Assembly (NCBI RefSeq): GCF_045310525.1
Contig: NZ_JBJHZY010000002.1
Coordinates: forward strand, 620,001-684,000
DNA from: Clostridium_AT radicumherbarum
GTDB taxonomy: Bacteria; Bacillota; Clostridia; Clostridiales; Clostridiaceae
Reading direction: 5' to 3'
Length of the DNA: 64,000 bases
The notes under the pieces were generated by a model. It was not told the origin of the DNA. It ran no database searches and was given only the letters and a program-made list of their open reading frames with translations. The number at the start of each line of letters is the position of its first letter. Within the stretch, counting starts at the first letter, position 1. This document shows, piece after piece, positions 41,671 to 50,372 of the stretch. The translations under genes and the position numbers were made by a program.

Positions 41671-44166
41671 CTAGTTTTCATGGTATTCCTTTTTTCTATA
41701 AAAAGTCAAAATCATCATTCCCATTAACGCAGAAATACCAGTTGCAAGATAAACCTGCTTGAAGCCTTCATTTAAAGTGCTTTGAAACTCTGATTGGATT
41801 TCAGGCGAAAGTTTATCTATCTGTGAAAGGTAAGCATTATTTGCCTCTCTAAAAGTTTTTGGTACAGCGCCACTAAGTGCTGTCATTTTACTTAAAGTAT
41901 CATTCATATCAGCTTTAGCTGCTTCTACTCCGGAAATTGCAGTTAACATTCCTTCACGCTTAGCTTTAGTTTCATTAATCTTGGCAAGCATTTCACTGCG
42001 CTGTTTTTTAAGCTTAGCAACCTGCAAACTTAATGTTTTCTTTGCATTTGTAAGTTCATCTATCTTAGACTTAAGATCTTGAGGGGTTTTAACATCCTTC
42101 AGCTGATTAAGTGTACTTTCAGGGATCTTTGCCTTTACCTCCTGTGGAATCATATCTATTATGGACTGAGTTTCCATGCCAGTTGGCATTGTTCCTGAGC
42201 TCTGGGTTCCAGCTGGATTACCTTGAGGAGCAGTTCCCTGAGGCATAGCTCCACCTGTTGAAGTATTTGTTCCCTGTCCCATAGATTGATTCATCATTTT
42301 TATCATCTGATCATAAAGGCTGTTAAGCTCAGTAATTCCCTTTTCCTGTGAAGATATAGCATTATTCATCTGTGCTATTCCTGTATCCATACCTACTAAA
42401 GCCTTATTCATTCCAATTATGCCATTAGTTACTCCATCAACACCTTCCTTAAGGTCTGCAATGCTTTTATCCATAGTAGGTATACCTGATTGAATACCAT
42501 CTATACCCTTTTGAACACCATTTTGAATTTTGGCTATTACATCAGGAGTCGTATTACTGAACATTGTTGATGAAAGAGTTTTGATTCTTTCGGTAATATT
42601 TGTTACATCAGCAGTTTTCATAAGCTCAATTAAGTCAGTAGGCAATTTAGAGCTGCCATCACCCTTCATATTGACTTCTATTTTTGTCATTGAAGAAAGG
42701 TCTGGAAATTGCAAGTCTGCCATCTTATCCTTCATGTTCGGATCCGATTTTAGCTTAGTTAGCTTTTCATTAAGCTCCTGAGCATATGGCAATTGTTGTA
42801 CAGTAATCTCTTTTGGCAAAAGTGCTAATTCTCTAGCCTGTACAGCACCTCCTGCATGAGCAATAAAACCTACCATAATTGCAGGTGCTATAGTTGTTCC
42901 AATAGACCTAATCAGGGATAGAGCAGCCAGTGCTGAATTTGATTCTTCTTTTTTTGTATTCTCAAGCATCATGTAATTTAAAGGGGCACCCATAGTAAAG
43001 CCCATTCCAAGTCCTATTAAAATAAGGCTTATTATTACAGTTGCAAATCTCGGATATTTAGTTGTTACAAGTATCAAAAATGCTGATCCAGCCATTGAAA
43101 TGGTAAAGCCCAGCATCAATATACTTTTAGCTCCAAATTTATCAACAAGCTTGCCAGAGAATGGAGCCCCAACACCTGCAAACAATCCAAGTATTATAAC
43201 AAAATATCCACCGCTGCCTGCAGATATTCTCACAGCATTTTCCGAAAATTGAGGTATGAATATTACCCCCATTAAAATGATTCCTGTAATGAAGCTAATT
43301 ACTAAGGTTACAACTATACGTAAATTTGTAAAATAACTTAGATTCATCACTGGATCCTGAGCTCTCTTCTCTGCCAGGACAAAAAAAGGAAGCAGTATTA
43401 CAAATATAATTATAAATGGATAAACGGATGTACTTTTAATACTCTCACTAAAATTAAAGAAATCAATATTCTTAAGTCCATATAGCAGTGATAATATCAT
43501 AGAAACAAGAAATAGAATTCCTAAGGTATCTATCTTGCTTATGTTCTCAGTCTTATTATTCTGAAGTGTAATTAATCCGGCGATAATGATGAATATTGTT
43601 ATTGGCACATTTATATAGAAAATAAACTGCCAATTATTTTTACCAAATATATCTAGTATTGCACTGCCTGCAGAAGAACCGAAAATATTTGCAATTCCGT
43701 ATACTCCACCAACAAGCCCTAATGCCATTCCACGCTTTTCAGGCGGAAATGTAGTGCCAAATTCTGCAGTGGCTATGGGAACTATTCCACCTCCACCAAT
43801 GGCCTGCACAACTCGTGCAGCAAGAAGTATTGTAAAGCTTCCGAAATTTTGTGAAAGACCGCAAAATAAGGAACCCGTTCCAAAAAGAAATATTGCTGTA
43901 AGATAGACATATTTTCTTCCAAATTTATCAGCTAGTTTACCCATAATTGGTATGCTTGCTGCATATGCAAGGGTATAAATTGTTATCATCCAGATGCCTG
44001 TTTTTTCATCAACCAGCAGGTTATTCTGAATAATTGTCCTTGCTGGAGTTACTATACCTGTGTCAATTGCCCCCATGAATAGCCCTAAAAGATAAACTGA
44101 AGCTATAAGCCATAAGCTGCGGTTAATGTTAGTCTTGCTGCTTTTTATTTGTGTTTTTGTTGACAT
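41671..44166 (-). CDS. DHA2-type MFS exporter with large extracytoplasmic coiled-coil insertion
   Basis: An 831-residue protein. Residues 15-435 are a 13-helix MFS core of the EmrB/QacA type: GKLADKFGRKYVYL (loop 2-3), ARVVQAIGGGGIVPIATA, PFSGKLVDKFGAKSIL. Then comes about 370 residues outside the membrane: helices with repeated G-I/M spacing (QNGVQKGIDGIQSGIPTMDK), a Gly/Gln/Thr/Pro-rich linker (about 630-665) and heptad coiled coils (TLSLQVAKLKKQRSEMLAKI). A final helix (VYLATGISALMGMMILTFY) ends at 825. Usual members have about 500 residues. It probably exports drugs or lipids. Confidence 0.88.
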   Translation of the reverse strand: MSTKTQIKSSKTNINRSLWLIASVYLLGLFMGAIDTGIVTPARTIIQNNLLVDEKTGIWMITIYTLAYAASIPIMGKLADKFGRKYVYLTAIFLFGTGSLFCGLSQNFGSFTILLAARVVQAIGGGGIVPIATAEFGTTFPPEKRGMALGLVGGVYGIANIFGSSAGSAILDIFGKNNWQFIFYINVPITIFIIIAGLITLQNNKTENISKIDTLGILFLVSMILSLLYGLKNIDFFNFSESIKSTSVYPFIIIFVILLPFFVLAEKRAQDPVMNLSYFTNLRIVVTLVISFITGIILMGVIFIPQFSENAVRISAGSGGYFVIILGLFAGVGAPFSGKLVDKFGAKSILMLGFTISMAGSAFLILVTTKYPRFATVIISLILIGLGMGFTMGAPLNYMMLENTKKEESNSALAALSLIRSIGTTIAPAIMVGFIAHAGGAVQARELALLPKEITVQQLPYAQELNEKLTKLKSDPNMKDKMADLQFPDLSSMTKIEVNMKGDGSSKLPTDLIELMKTADVTNITERIKTLSSTMFSNTTPDVIAKIQNGVQKGIDGIQSGIPTMDKSIADLKEGVDGVTNGIIGMNKALVGMDTGIAQMNNAISSQEKGITELNSLYDQMIKMMNQSMGQGTNTSTGGAMPQGTAPQGNPAGTQSSGTMPTGMETQSIIDMIPQEVKAKIPESTLNQLKDVKTPQDLKSKIDELTNAKKTLSLQVAKLKKQRSEMLAKINETKAKREGMLTAISGVEAAKADMNDTLSKMTALSGAVPKTFREANNAYLSQIDKLSPEIQSEFQSTLNEGFKQVYLATGISALMGMMILTFYRKKEYHEN

Positions 44167-44279
44167 ACTTCCTTTCCTCCTAAATCTTAATACAATCCGT
44201 CATTTCATCAAAGGTTAGATAGTATACCAAACCTCCCTATTATTGATAATCTCAGGCATGCAACCATTTTTATAGTTGT

Positions 44280-44336
44280 ATGAACCCTGTTCACGAACTA
44301 TGTTCATATTATAAATTTAATAAGGAAATTAGTCAA
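44280..44336 (-). promoter_or_regulatory. Promoter and TetR-type operator of the large MFS gene
   Basis: Minus strand: TTGACT (44331-44336), 17-base spacer, TATAAT (44308-44313). Directly downstream, over the expected start of transcription, is a dyad made of two GAAC-N3-GTTC units, the whole spanning 44280-44307 and bounded by ATGAAC/GTTCAT. Such sites are typical of TetR-family repressors of efflux pumps. No regulator gene is adjacent. Confidence 0.75.
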
Positions 44337-44464
44337 TAATATTATTGGATAAAATTGAATTTTTTGAAAATATTTATTTGTTTACTTTTACTAAATATAT
44401 TAAACTTTCCATATAGATGTGTAATTAGTTAACCACTAAGCTGCATATCTAAATATATTATAAA

Positions 44465-44556
44465 GTGAAAAAGGCAAACCATGGGAAACCATGAGACGCA
44501 AAGCCAAGGGCCTGAACCACGAATATATTTTTACGTGGATGGCAGCCGGTTGCCAC
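44465..44556 (+). promoter_or_regulatory. Cyclic di-GMP-I (GEMM) riboswitch
   Basis: All conserved parts of the GEMM-I aptamer are present in order: GGCAAACC, ATGGGAAACCAT (GAAA tetraloop stem), GACGCAAAGCC, AAGGGCCT, a variable stem (CCACG/CGTGG), then ATGGCAGCCGGTTGCC. The outer stem P1 pairs GTG...GGCAAACC with GGTTGCCAC. It lies 84 bases before the start of the 1625-residue surface protein, so c-di-GMP should control that gene. Confidence 0.95.
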
Positions 44557-44631
44557 AAGAACATAGTTTTTTTAACTTGTGGATCTTGTTTACGATTCAT
44601 ATCTTTTTCCTTTTTCACAGTGAAAGGTAGG
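44553..44631 (+). promoter_or_regulatory. Riboswitch expression platform with ribosome-site hairpin
   Basis: CCACAAG (44553-44559) can pair with CTTGTGG (44576-44582), competing with P1. CCTTTTTCAC (44609-44618) can pair either with GTGAAAGG (44620-44627), which covers the ribosome site AGGTAGG, or perfectly over ten bases with GTGAAAAAGG at the 5' edge of the aptamer (44465-44474). This gives two exclusive states. The U run lies inside the first loop, so translational control is more likely than termination. Confidence 0.6.
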
Positions 44632-44639
44632 AAAATATC

Positions 44640-47600
44640 ATGAAAAAGCGTTTCTTTAGCAGTGTTCTATTTTTTGTATCACTGCTGCTGGCATTGCAGC
44701 TTGCATTTCCATCGGTATATGCTTCGGCATTAACTACTGATAATACGGTGCTGCCGCCCAGTAATCTCTCCATTCAGCTCACAACACCAAGTGATGTAAA
44801 ACTTACATGGAGTTCTGTTTATCAAGCCACTGGTTATAATGTTTATGGAATTCTTGACGGTCAGCTCAAATTACTTGGTACTACAACATCAACATCTTAT
44901 ACCTTTAGTAACCTTCCAGAAGGCTCCTTTAGCTATGTTGTTTCAACATTAAGTGCTGTTGGAGAATCTGGTCCCTGTGCTCCTGTTTCAGCTAATATTA
45001 CTTATCCTACTATGGCAGCACCAACTAATTTAACTTACAAAATACAAAATGGTAATGATGTTGTTTTAAGTTGGACAACCTCTCAATATGCTCAGACTTA
45101 TAATGTATATCAAATTACAGCAGATGGTCAGCAAACCTTAGTTGCATCAACAAAAACCTCCTCATATACCCTGACAAATACAGCTGAAGGAAACTACACC
45201 TATGCAGTTTCTTCTGTAAATTCACTTTATGGTGAATCTTCACTTTCAGGAAATATACAGGTTCAAGTGACTTTCCCAATTATGACAGCTCCAAATAATT
45301 TTAACTACTCTATATCTAATGGTAATGACATAACATTAAAATGGAATGCTGTCAGTTATGCTGCAACCTACAAAATATATCAAATTGTGGATGGCCAAAA
45401 GGTTCTTAAAAGTACAGCTACAGGAACAAGTATATCCTACACTAATATGCCTGCTGGTGATTATGTGTATGAGATTCACTCCTTTAGTGATCGTTTTGGT
45501 GAATCACAAGATGGAAGTCTAGCTTCCTTCACTTTAGTTCTCCCAATAATGCAGACACCTGGTAATTTAACATATACCATGGCTAATGGGAATGATATCA
45601 CCTTAAAATGGGGAACTGTTCCTTATGCAACTGCATACAAAGTATACCAGATTGCAAATGGCCAAGAAACCTTAATAAGTACATTGACTGGTACAACAGT
45701 CACTTACACCAATAAGCCTGCTGGTGATTATGTTTACGAAGTTCGCTCATATAGTGATCGTTTTGGTGAATCACAAGATGGAAGTCAAACCTCCTTTACT
45801 TTGATTCTACCAACAATGCAGGCACCGGGTAATTTAACATATAGTATTACAAATGGAAATGATATTACCTTAAGCTTTGGAACTGTTCCTTATGTAACTA
45901 ACTACAAAGTATACCAGATTGTTAATGGTCAGAAAGTCTTAAAAAGCACCTTAACTGGTACAACTATCACATATACTAATATGACTGGTGGAGATTATAA
46001 TTTTGAAATTCACTCCTATTCCACCCGCTTTGGAGAATCCATAGATGGCAGCAGTATAGCCTTCACTTTAGTAACTCCAGTTATGCAGCCGCCTGCTAAT
46101 GTAATGCAAACTATTAAAAATGCAACTGATTTTACATTAAGCTGGGATGTATCCACCTATGCAGCAAGCTATAAAATTTATCAGATAATTAATGGAGTGC
46201 CAATTTTAAAAAGTACTGTAACTGGAACAACCGTTTCATTTACAAATATGCTGCCTGGTCAATATGATTATGAAATTCACTCATATTCTGCCCGCTTTGG
46301 AGAGTCAGTAGATAGCAGCAATGTCACTGTTAACTTAAATGGGCAAGTATTACAGGCACCTACTAATCTAACTTATAGCATTTTAAACGGAAACGACATA
46401 AATTTAAAATGGACTGCTGCCCCCTATGCCACAAGTTATAAAATTTATCAAGTTATTAATGGACAAGCAGTTTTAAAGCAAACAGTGACTACTACTTCAG
46501 TAACCTTCACTAATATGCCTGAAGGTGATTATGACTATATTGTTGATTCTGTATCTACACTTTTAGGAGAATCTCCTATTGGAGCAGAAACTACTTTTTC
46601 ATTAGTGCTTCCAACAATGACTGCACCAAGCAATTTTGCATATAAGCTTCAAAATGTTAATGATGTTGTATTAACATGGTCACCTGTAACATACGCTGGT
46701 AGTTATAAAATCTATGAGTTAATTGATAATCAATTAGTTCTTAAGACTACGGTAACATCTACAACAGCTACCTTAACTAACGTGGCTGAAGGTAATCATA
46801 CTTATGTTGTTACTTCAGTAAGCAGCAGATTTGGTGAATCAGCAGATGGAAGCCAAGTATCACTTTCTGTTTTCTTCCCAATAATGCAGGCACCAGCTAA
46901 CTTAACCTATACTATTGCAAATGGTAATGATATTACTTTAAAGTGGACCGCTTCTACCTATGCAGCATCTTATAACGTGTATCAAATTATTGACGGTCAA
47001 AAGATATTGAAGCAAACTGTAACTGGTACTTCTGTAACCTTTGCTAATATGCCTCAAGGGGATTACAGTTATGAAGTAGATTCCTATAGCACACGCTTTG
47101 GTGAGTCTCCAATAGGAAGTCAAGTAAACCTTACATTGGTTTATCCTACAATGCAGGCACCAGCTAACTTAACCTATACTATGGCAAATGGTAATGATAT
47201 TACCTTAAAGTGGACCGCATCAAGTTATGCAGCATCTTATAAAGTGTACCAAATTATTAATGATCAAAAGGTATTAAAACAAACTGTAACTGGTACTTCT
47301 GTAACCTTTACAAATATGCCTCAAGGGGATTACAGTTATGAGGTTGATTCCTATAGTACCCGTTTTGGTGAATCTCCAAAAGGAAGTCAAATAAACCTTA
47401 CATTGGTTTTCCCAACAATGCAGGCACCGACTAACTTAACAAATAGTATAGCAAACGGAAATGATATTACCTTAAGATGGACAGCTTCAAGCTATGCTAC
47501 AGCTTATAATGTATATCAAATTATTGATGGACAAAAGGTATTAAAGCAAACTTTAACTGGAGTTTCTATAACCTTTACTAATATGCCGCAGGGTGATTAC

Positions 47601-49517
47601 AGTTACGAAGTTGATTCATTTAGTACGCGTTTTGGTGAATCTCCAATTGGCAGCACGATAAATTTTACATTAACTTGGCCAGTAGTATCCTCACCAACTT
47701 TATCAGCAGCTGTTATAAACGTTAATAACATTACTTTTTCATGGCAGGCTGTTAGCTGGGCTAATGAATATCGTATTTATGAAGTAACAAATGGCACATT
47801 ACAGTTGATTTATAAAGGGACAGCCTTAACTTATAAAGTTTATAATTTGTCAGAAGCAACTCATGTTTATCAAATTACTGCCTATAGTACTCGATTCGGA
47901 GAATCAGCGTTATCTAATCCACTGACTGAAACTATTATCTATCCTATAATGCAGTCTCCGGCGGTAAACATTAATGTCCTAGACAAAACAAGCGCTCAGC
48001 TTACTTGGAACTTTATAACCTATGCAAATGGATATAATATATATGAGATAATAAATGGTGTTCCTGCTTTACTTGTAAAAAACCTAAATAATTTATCCTA
48101 TACCTTTTCTAATCTTTCATATGAAAATCATCAATATTATGTTACTTCTTACAGTAATTCATTTGGTGAATCTGATCCATCTAGCATTGTTTTAGCAAAA
48201 CTAGTTGTTGATACCGTACCACCAATTACAAGTATTAATGCACCAACTAATTGGACAAATCAAAATTCACTTAATATTACTTTAACAGCAACTGATAATG
48301 AAACTGGTATTGCTAAAACCTTCTACTCTATTGATGGTTCTGGCTACATTGAAGGTAATTCTTTCATTGTACAAGGTGAAGGAATTCATAAAATATCCTT
48401 CTACTCAGTTGATAATGCTGGAAATGTTGAAGCTATCAATACTGTTTATGTAAAGATTGATAAGACTGCACCAGTCACTACATCAAATTCACCTGTTGGC
48501 TGGTCAAAGGATGATGTAACTATAAACTTAACTACAGCAGATTCACTAAGTGGCGCTGCTAAAACCTTCTACTCAATTGATGGTTCTGACTACATTGAAG
48601 GTAATTCTTTCATTGTACAAGGTGAAGGAATTCATAAGATATCCTTCTACTCAGTTGATAATGCTGGGAACGTTGAAGCTATCAATACAGTTTATGTAAA
48701 GATTGATAAGACTGCACCAGTCACTACATCAAATTCACCTGCTGGCTGGTCAAAGGATGATGTAACTATAAACTTAACTGCAGCAGATTCACTAAGTGGC
48801 GCTGCTAAAACCTTCTACTCTATTGATGGTTCTGACTACATTGAAGGTAATTCTTTCATTGTACAAGGTGAAGGAATTCACAAAATAACCTTCTACTCAG
48901 TTGATAATGCTGGGAACAAAGAGGCTTTAAATACTGCTTATGTAAAGATTGATAAAACTGCACCAACTATTACAATGAATCTATCTAACGAGTATAAGCT
49001 TGGTTCTACTTTACTATTAAACTATATAGCAAATGATAATCTTTCAGGAGTAGTTAACGAAAAAGTAATTGTTTTTGGACCTAATGACACTATTGGAAAA
49101 GTTATCACTAATGGTTCAAGTATTCAATTTGATAAACCTGGTGTTTATACTATTATCATTACAGTAACTGATGCTGCAGGTAATAGCACTACAGTTCAAA
49201 AACAATTTACTGTTTATATCCCGGCTACTATTGAAATAACACCTATAGTTGTTAAAGGAAATAATGGGGTATTTACAGTTCGTGTTGATCTTCCATCAGG
49301 ATATAGTACCCAAGGATTTGACCTTAATACTGCAACACTAAATGGTGTAAATGCGCTTACAAGCAACAATGGATACTATAATCAGGCAAAGCTAGGCCAG
49401 TTCAAGTTTGAGCGTTCAGATTTCAATTTGACTGCACCTGAAATGGTAGTTGAGTTCCGATGCTACATTAATGGTTATCTTGTAGTTGGACAAACTACAG
49501 TTAAAGTACAGAAATAA
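44640..49517 (+). CDS. Large secreted surface protein with 13 FN3-like and 3 OmpL47/Ig-like repeats
   Basis: A 1625-residue exported protein. Residues 1-30 are a signal peptide (VLFFVSLLLALQLAFPSVYASA). Thirteen repeats of about 89 residues follow to about residue 1190, each with NGNDITLKW, YKVYQI, TNMPxGDYxYE and RFGES: fibronectin type III-like folds. Then three 82-residue modules with TFYSIDGS, GEGIHKISFYSVDNAGN and VKIDKTAP; a bacterial Ig-like domain (about 1440-1520); and a C-terminal beta domain. No LPxTG, SLH or cell-wall-binding motif is visible, so anchoring is unclear. Probably an adhesin or matrix protein under c-di-GMP control. Confidence 0.88.
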   Translation: MKKRFFSSVLFFVSLLLALQLAFPSVYASALTTDNTVLPPSNLSIQLTTPSDVKLTWSSVYQATGYNVYGILDGQLKLLGTTTSTSYTFSNLPEGSFSYVVSTLSAVGESGPCAPVSANITYPTMAAPTNLTYKIQNGNDVVLSWTTSQYAQTYNVYQITADGQQTLVASTKTSSYTLTNTAEGNYTYAVSSVNSLYGESSLSGNIQVQVTFPIMTAPNNFNYSISNGNDITLKWNAVSYAATYKIYQIVDGQKVLKSTATGTSISYTNMPAGDYVYEIHSFSDRFGESQDGSLASFTLVLPIMQTPGNLTYTMANGNDITLKWGTVPYATAYKVYQIANGQETLISTLTGTTVTYTNKPAGDYVYEVRSYSDRFGESQDGSQTSFTLILPTMQAPGNLTYSITNGNDITLSFGTVPYVTNYKVYQIVNGQKVLKSTLTGTTITYTNMTGGDYNFEIHSYSTRFGESIDGSSIAFTLVTPVMQPPANVMQTIKNATDFTLSWDVSTYAASYKIYQIINGVPILKSTVTGTTVSFTNMLPGQYDYEIHSYSARFGESVDSSNVTVNLNGQVLQAPTNLTYSILNGNDINLKWTAAPYATSYKIYQVINGQAVLKQTVTTTSVTFTNMPEGDYDYIVDSVSTLLGESPIGAETTFSLVLPTMTAPSNFAYKLQNVNDVVLTWSPVTYAGSYKIYELIDNQLVLKTTVTSTTATLTNVAEGNHTYVVTSVSSRFGESADGSQVSLSVFFPIMQAPANLTYTIANGNDITLKWTASTYAASYNVYQIIDGQKILKQTVTGTSVTFANMPQGDYSYEVDSYSTRFGESPIGSQVNLTLVYPTMQAPANLTYTMANGNDITLKWTASSYAASYKVYQIINDQKVLKQTVTGTSVTFTNMPQGDYSYEVDSYSTRFGESPKGSQINLTLVFPTMQAPTNLTNSIANGNDITLRWTASSYATAYNVYQIIDGQKVLKQTLTGVSITFTNMPQGDYSYEVDSFSTRFGESPIGSTINFTLTWPVVSSPTLSAAVINVNNITFSWQAVSWANEYRIYEVTNGTLQLIYKGTALTYKVYNLSEATHVYQITAYSTRFGESALSNPLTETIIYPIMQSPAVNINVLDKTSAQLTWNFITYANGYNIYEIINGVPALLVKNLNNLSYTFSNLSYENHQYYVTSYSNSFGESDPSSIVLAKLVVDTVPPITSINAPTNWTNQNSLNITLTATDNETGIAKTFYSIDGSGYIEGNSFIVQGEGIHKISFYSVDNAGNVEAINTVYVKIDKTAPVTTSNSPVGWSKDDVTINLTTADSLSGAAKTFYSIDGSDYIEGNSFIVQGEGIHKISFYSVDNAGNVEAINTVYVKIDKTAPVTTSNSPAGWSKDDVTINLTAADSLSGAAKTFYSIDGSDYIEGNSFIVQGEGIHKITFYSVDNAGNKEALNTAYVKIDKTAPTITMNLSNEYKLGSTLLLNYIANDNLSGVVNEKVIVFGPNDTIGKVITNGSSIQFDKPGVYTIIITVTDAAGNSTTVQKQFTVYIPATIEITPIVVKGNNGVFTVRVDLPSGYSTQGFDLNTATLNGVNALTSNNGYYNQAKLGQFKFERSDFNLTAPEMVVEFRCYINGYLVVGQTTVKVQK
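48465..48956 (+). repeat. Two near-identical 246-bp tandem repeats inside the surface protein gene
   Basis: Units 48465-48710 and 48711-48956 differ at few positions and each encode an 82-residue module starting TAPVTTSNSP. A third, more divergent unit precedes them (48219-48464). Such identity suggests recent duplication and a hotspot for unit gain or loss. Confidence 0.85.
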
Positions 49518-49533
49518 CATTTTAATAATCACA

Positions 49534-49577
49534 TACCATAATAAAAGGAAGGCAAATGCCTTCCTTTTATTATGGTA
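49534..49577. terminator. Very strong terminator after the surface protein gene
   Basis: Perfect 21-bp stem (49534-49554 with 49557-49577), two-base loop; the 3' arm contains CCTTCCTTTTATTA and is followed by T-rich sequence. Confidence 0.92.
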
Positions 49578-49645
49578 TATTTTATTAATTATTTTCAAAA
49601 TAATTTAATTCTATGTTTAAAATATTTACTCATATTAAAAATTTC

Positions 49646-49721
49646 ATATGTCATTATTGACATATTATTAAAATTGATATATTATATTTAATGTTATTTC
49701 AATATGTCACTATTGACATAT
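49646..49721 (+). promoter_or_regulatory. Twin operators of the PadR/MFS operon
   Basis: Two copies of the same 20-base dyad: ATATGTCA-TTAT-TGACATAT (49646-49665) and ATATGTCA-CTAT-TGACATAT (49702-49721), 56 bases apart centre to centre. PadR repressors bind dyads with ATGT/ACAT arms in their own promoters (family knowledge). The gene for a PadR protein starts 64 bases downstream. Confidence 0.75.
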
Positions 49722-49785
49722 GATAAATGTTTAAAATGCATACACTAAATTAGATAAGAAACAATACTAATAGGAGATGAGGTTT

Positions 49786-50355
49786 ATGAATAAATTGTCT
49801 TATGGGCTTCTAAGCCTATTATCAACTGAACCAATGACAGGATATGATTTAACAATAAAAATAAATAAGTTCTGGCGCTCAACTCACAGCGCCATTTATC
49901 CTTTGCTTTCAGAATTAGAGGAAAAAGGATATGTTGAATTTATATTGGAAAAGCAAACTGGTAAGCCTGATAAGAAGATATATACCCTTACAGTACGGGG
50001 TAAGGACCTTTTACATGACTGGTTCACCTCTGAAACTGCCGAGGAAGTTGTTAGAGATGAAATGACGTTAAAAATATATTGCATAAACTGTATGGATACT
50101 GAGGCTGCAGAAAAACTTCTCAATGAACTTGAAACAAGGTATAAGAAAAAAATTGAAGAACGTAAAAACTCTATAAAAAAAATCAAACTCATATGTTGTG
50201 AGCATTCCGAAGCAGCAAGTCCCTCAAAGTTTGGTGGATATATATTAACTCAAAAAGCATTGAATGAGGCCATTTTGGATCTTAAATGGTGTGAATGGGT
50301 GAGAAAGATATATAAAAACAAGGATTTCAGTTTTTTAGATGAAGGTTTTAATTAA
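49786..50355 (+). CDS. PadR-family regulator
   Basis: A 189-residue regulator. The N-terminal winged helix reads LSYGLLSLLSTEPMTGYDL, HSAIYPLLSELEEKGYVEF and KKIYTLTVRGKDLLHDWF, typical PadR. The C-terminal half is helical (AspA/PadR_C type, dimerisation). AGGAG serves ATG at 49786 better than the first ATG (49777), which abuts it. The efflux gene starts 17 bases after the stop. The expected role is autorepression and repression of the pump, relieved by a pump substrate. Confidence 0.88.
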   Translation: MNKLSYGLLSLLSTEPMTGYDLTIKINKFWRSTHSAIYPLLSELEEKGYVEFILEKQTGKPDKKIYTLTVRGKDLLHDWFTSETAEEVVRDEMTLKIYCINCMDTEAAEKLLNELETRYKKKIEERKNSIKKIKLICCEHSEAASPSKFGGYILTQKALNEAILDLKWCEWVRKIYKNKDFSFLDEGFN

Positions 50356-50372
50356 AAGAGGATGATGAAATA

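Noticed and set aside
44436..44618. 60-codon open frame on the minus strand before the surface protein gene
   Set aside because: It lies over the c-di-GMP riboswitch; the conservation pattern there is that of the RNA, and it has no ribosome site.
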